Shown here piece by piece: positions 62,469 to 64,000 of a stretch of 64,000 nt of DNA (position 1 is its first letter; the number at the start of each line of letters is the position of its first letter). The notes under the pieces are model-generated. The model was given only the letters and a program-made list of their open reading frames with translations, was not told the origin of the DNA and ran no database searches. Position numbers and translations under genes: made by a program. This DNA comes from Reichenbachiella agariperforans. Lineage in GTDB: Bacteria; Bacteroidota; Bacteroidia; Cytophagales; Cyclobacteriaceae. The DNA lies in NCBI RefSeq assembly GCF_900142205.1, contig NZ_FRAA01000002.1:122282-186281 (forward strand), written 5' to 3'.

Positions 62469-63311
62469 ATGGCTTGGTTTAAAAGAACAAATAAGGGCAT
62501 ACAGACCCCCACAGAATCTAAAAAAGAAGCACCAGATGGACTTTGGTACAAGACGCCTAGTGGCAAGATTGTCCACATGCGCGAGCTTCGTAACAATGCA
62601 TACGTAAGTCCAGAAGATGACTATCATGTTCGTATTGGCTCTAAAGAATATTTCGAAATTCTTTTTGATGACAATAAGTTCGAAGAGCTCGACGCAGAGC
62701 TTTCTTCAGGAGACCCACTCAAATTTGTGGATTCTAAACCTTATCCAGCTCGTATCGAAGCAACTCAGAAAAAATCTGGATTGACCGATGCACTGAGAAG
62801 TGCAGTAGGCAAAATCAACGGTACGCCCCTAGTCATCGCTTGTATGGATTTTGGGTTCATCGGAGGATCTATGGGATCAGTGGTAGGGGAGAAAATCGCA
62901 AGAGCTATCAATCACTCTTTAGAACATAAAATCCCGTTTTTGATGATCTCCAAATCAGGTGGTGCGCGTATGATGGAGGCTGGTTTTTCGCTCATGCAGA
63001 TGGCCAAGACTTCAGCTAGACTTGCTCTACTGAGCGAAGCAAAAATCCCATACATCTCGCTACTCACAGATCCTACGACTGGAGGAGTAACGGCATCCTA
63101 CGCGATGCTAGGAGATTTCAACATCTCAGAACCAGGGTCATTGATAGGGTTCGCGGGTCCAAGAGTTATTCGTGAGACCATCGGTAAGGATTTGCCAAAA
63201 GGCTTCCAAAGTGCTGAGTTTGTAAAAGATCATGGTTTCTTAGATTTCATCGTAGATCGTCGTAGTTTAAAAAACAAACTCTCGACACTTCTCAAGATGC
63301 TAGAGAATTAA
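62469..63311 (+). CDS. accD: Acetyl-CoA carboxylase carboxyltransferase beta subunit, zinc ribbon degenerate
   Basis: 280 residues from the ATG at 62469. The crotonase-fold body is intact: [59 protein letters not shown] and [12 protein letters not shown]. With AccA it transfers the carboxyl group from biotin to acetyl-CoA. The four zinc cysteines of the N-terminal ribbon are absent: the matching positions read LWYKTPSGK and YVSPEDDYH (Thr29, about Gly32, Ser47, Asp50). Confidence 0.95.
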   Translation: MAWFKRTNKGIQTPTESKKEAPDGLWYKTPSGKIVHMRELRNNAYVSPEDDYHVRIGSKEYFEILFDDNKFEELDAELSSGDPLKFVDSKPYPARIEATQKKSGLTDALRSAVGKINGTPLVIACMDFGFIGGSMGSVVGEKIARAINHSLEHKIPFLMISKSGGARMMEAGFSLMQMAKTSARLALLSEAKIPYISLLTDPTTGGVTASYAMLGDFNISEPGSLIGFAGPRVIRETIGKDLPKGFQSAEFVKDHGFLDFIVDRRSLKNKLSTLLKMLEN

Positions 63312-63314
63312 GAA

Positions 63315-63378
63315 GAGAAGCGTTAAACCAAAAGAAGCCGAGCGATATCGCTCGGCTTCTTTTGGTTTAACGCTTCTC
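63315..63378. terminator. Bidirectional terminator: 64-bp perfect palindrome
   Basis: Two 32-base arms meet without a loop base (centre between 63346 and 63347, ...AGCGAT|ATCGCT...). It lies between the convergent accD and lspA genes. The core GAAGCCGAGCG with AAAA/TTTT flanks acts as a terminator in both directions. Confidence 0.88.
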
Positions 63379-63396
63379 GTGCTAAATATTAAAATT

Positions 63397-63993
63397 TTAC
63401 TCTGTCTCTTGCTCCTTTGTATGCGCAAAAAACCGCTTTTGAAAGATGAGAATAATGGCTACCCCTATGAAGATAGATGCATCCGCTACATTAAATACAG
63501 GCCAGAGAGACATGTATTTCCCTCCCATGAGCGGCAACCAGTCCGGTAGACGCCCTTCCCAGATATCGATGTAGAACATATCCACTACCTGGCCATAAAA
63601 CCATGGAGTCGGCGCATCATAGGGAGCATTATCCAAGAATACTCCGTAGAAGGTGCTATCAATCACATTGCCTATGGCTCCACCTAATATCAATGCGATA
63701 CATACGAGTAAACCAGTAGAAACTTCTTTTTTGATCAGCGTGTACAAGTAGTAGCCAATTCCAACCATCGCGACCAATCTAAACAAAGTCAAAAACAGCT
63801 TGCCATACTCCGTACCCAGTTTCATCCCGAAAGCCATACCTGGATTGGTCAAATAATGGAGTTTAAAATATTCGCCTATGATCTGAATCTGTCCATTGAC
63901 GCCCATATCCATATTGAAATGAACAACCAACTTCACTACCTGATCTAGTAGGATTACACCCAGACTGATCAAAAAGTATTTATAATATTTCAT
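63397..63993 (-). CDS. lspA: Lipoprotein signal peptidase (signal peptidase II)
   Basis: 198 residues with four membrane helices. The catalytic aspartates are Asp138 (GQVVDMFY) and Asp171 (FNVADASIF); the conserved GGAIGNVID precedes them. It cleaves the signal peptide from lipid-modified prolipoproteins such as those at 46461, 46983 and 42780. Between GNVID and VVD there are about 17 more residues than in E. coli. The ATG is at 63991-63993, near the window edge, so its promoter lies outside. Confidence 0.95.
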   Translation of the reverse strand: MKYYKYFLISLGVILLDQVVKLVVHFNMDMGVNGQIQIIGEYFKLHYLTNPGMAFGMKLGTEYGKLFLTLFRLVAMVGIGYYLYTLIKKEVSTGLLVCIALILGGAIGNVIDSTFYGVFLDNAPYDAPTPWFYGQVVDMFYIDIWEGRLPDWLPLMGGKYMSLWPVFNVADASIFIGVAIILIFQKRFFAHTKEQETE

Positions 63994-64000
63994 CGATTAC

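Overview
The window looks like chromosome of a Bacteroidota species, most likely a marine member of the Cytophagales. The signs are a secreted enzyme with a type IX secretion C-terminal domain, DUF5686 and DUF4783 proteins, LytTR two-component genes, a CrtI-type carotenoid desaturase, several -7 boxes of the Bacteroidota form TAnnTTTG, few clear Shine-Dalgarno sites, and hairpin terminators with long T runs. No phage, transposase, integrase or CRISPR array is visible. Most genes are housekeeping, with a few accessory islands.

Layout. 1-5.6 kb: a cut-off YheT-type esterase, pyruvate dehydrogenase E2 with two lipoyl domains, HslV, and a secreted PAP2/vanadium-haloperoxidase-like enzyme. 5.6-10.5 kb: a cupin, a BlaI/M56 (BlaR1-like) regulatory pair with a near-perfect operator, and a 3-TM protein followed by a PAS histidine kinase. 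10.5-14.2 kb: a DUF5686 outer-membrane protein and a sulfotransferase. 14.2-20.5 kb: a tightly packed six-gene minus-strand operon (ABC ATPase, ABC-2 permease, free-standing ACP, condensation-type acyltransferase, FAD oxidoreductase, AMP-forming ligase). It reads as a small uncharacterised biosynthesis-and-export cluster and is the best candidate for an undescribed system. 20.6-22.6 kb: divergent diacylglycerol kinase and App1-type phosphatidate phosphatase. 22.6-23.55 kb has no gene but holds a 56-bp hairpin in degenerate 22-nt repeats, then tRNA-Arg(ACG). 23.7-28.6 kb: rimP-nusA-infB plus a small membrane protein.

28.9-34.8 kb is a plus-strand run: SRPBCC protein, sterol-desaturase-family enzyme, SDR, dGTPase, a DUF5996-like protein and a glycosyltransferase. 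34.9-46 kb is mostly minus strand: two small paralogues, DUF4783, comB-gcvT, crtI-like desaturase, ABM and GNAT proteins, a sugar oxidoreductase/isomerase pair, a lipoprotein hydrolase and an OmpR-type two-component system. 46-58.5 kb: DUF1573 protein, an octaheme cytochrome lipoprotein with TPRs, a zinc-ribbon membrane protein, Map, a SPOR-like secreted protein, FumC, a SpoU methylase, MutS and a LytS/LytTR pair. 58.6-61.1 kb is mostly non-coding, with three copies of a repeat that on the minus strand looks like a family of about 140-nt small RNA genes. 61.1-64 kb: a saccharopine/alanine-dehydrogenase-like enzyme, AccD without its zinc cysteines, and LspA.

Functionally the region mixes core metabolism (PDH E2, fumarase, AccD, GcvT), translation (RimP, NusA, IF2, Map, tRNA-Arg), envelope and lipid chemistry, and signalling. 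All names rest on reading motifs by eye; no database search was run.
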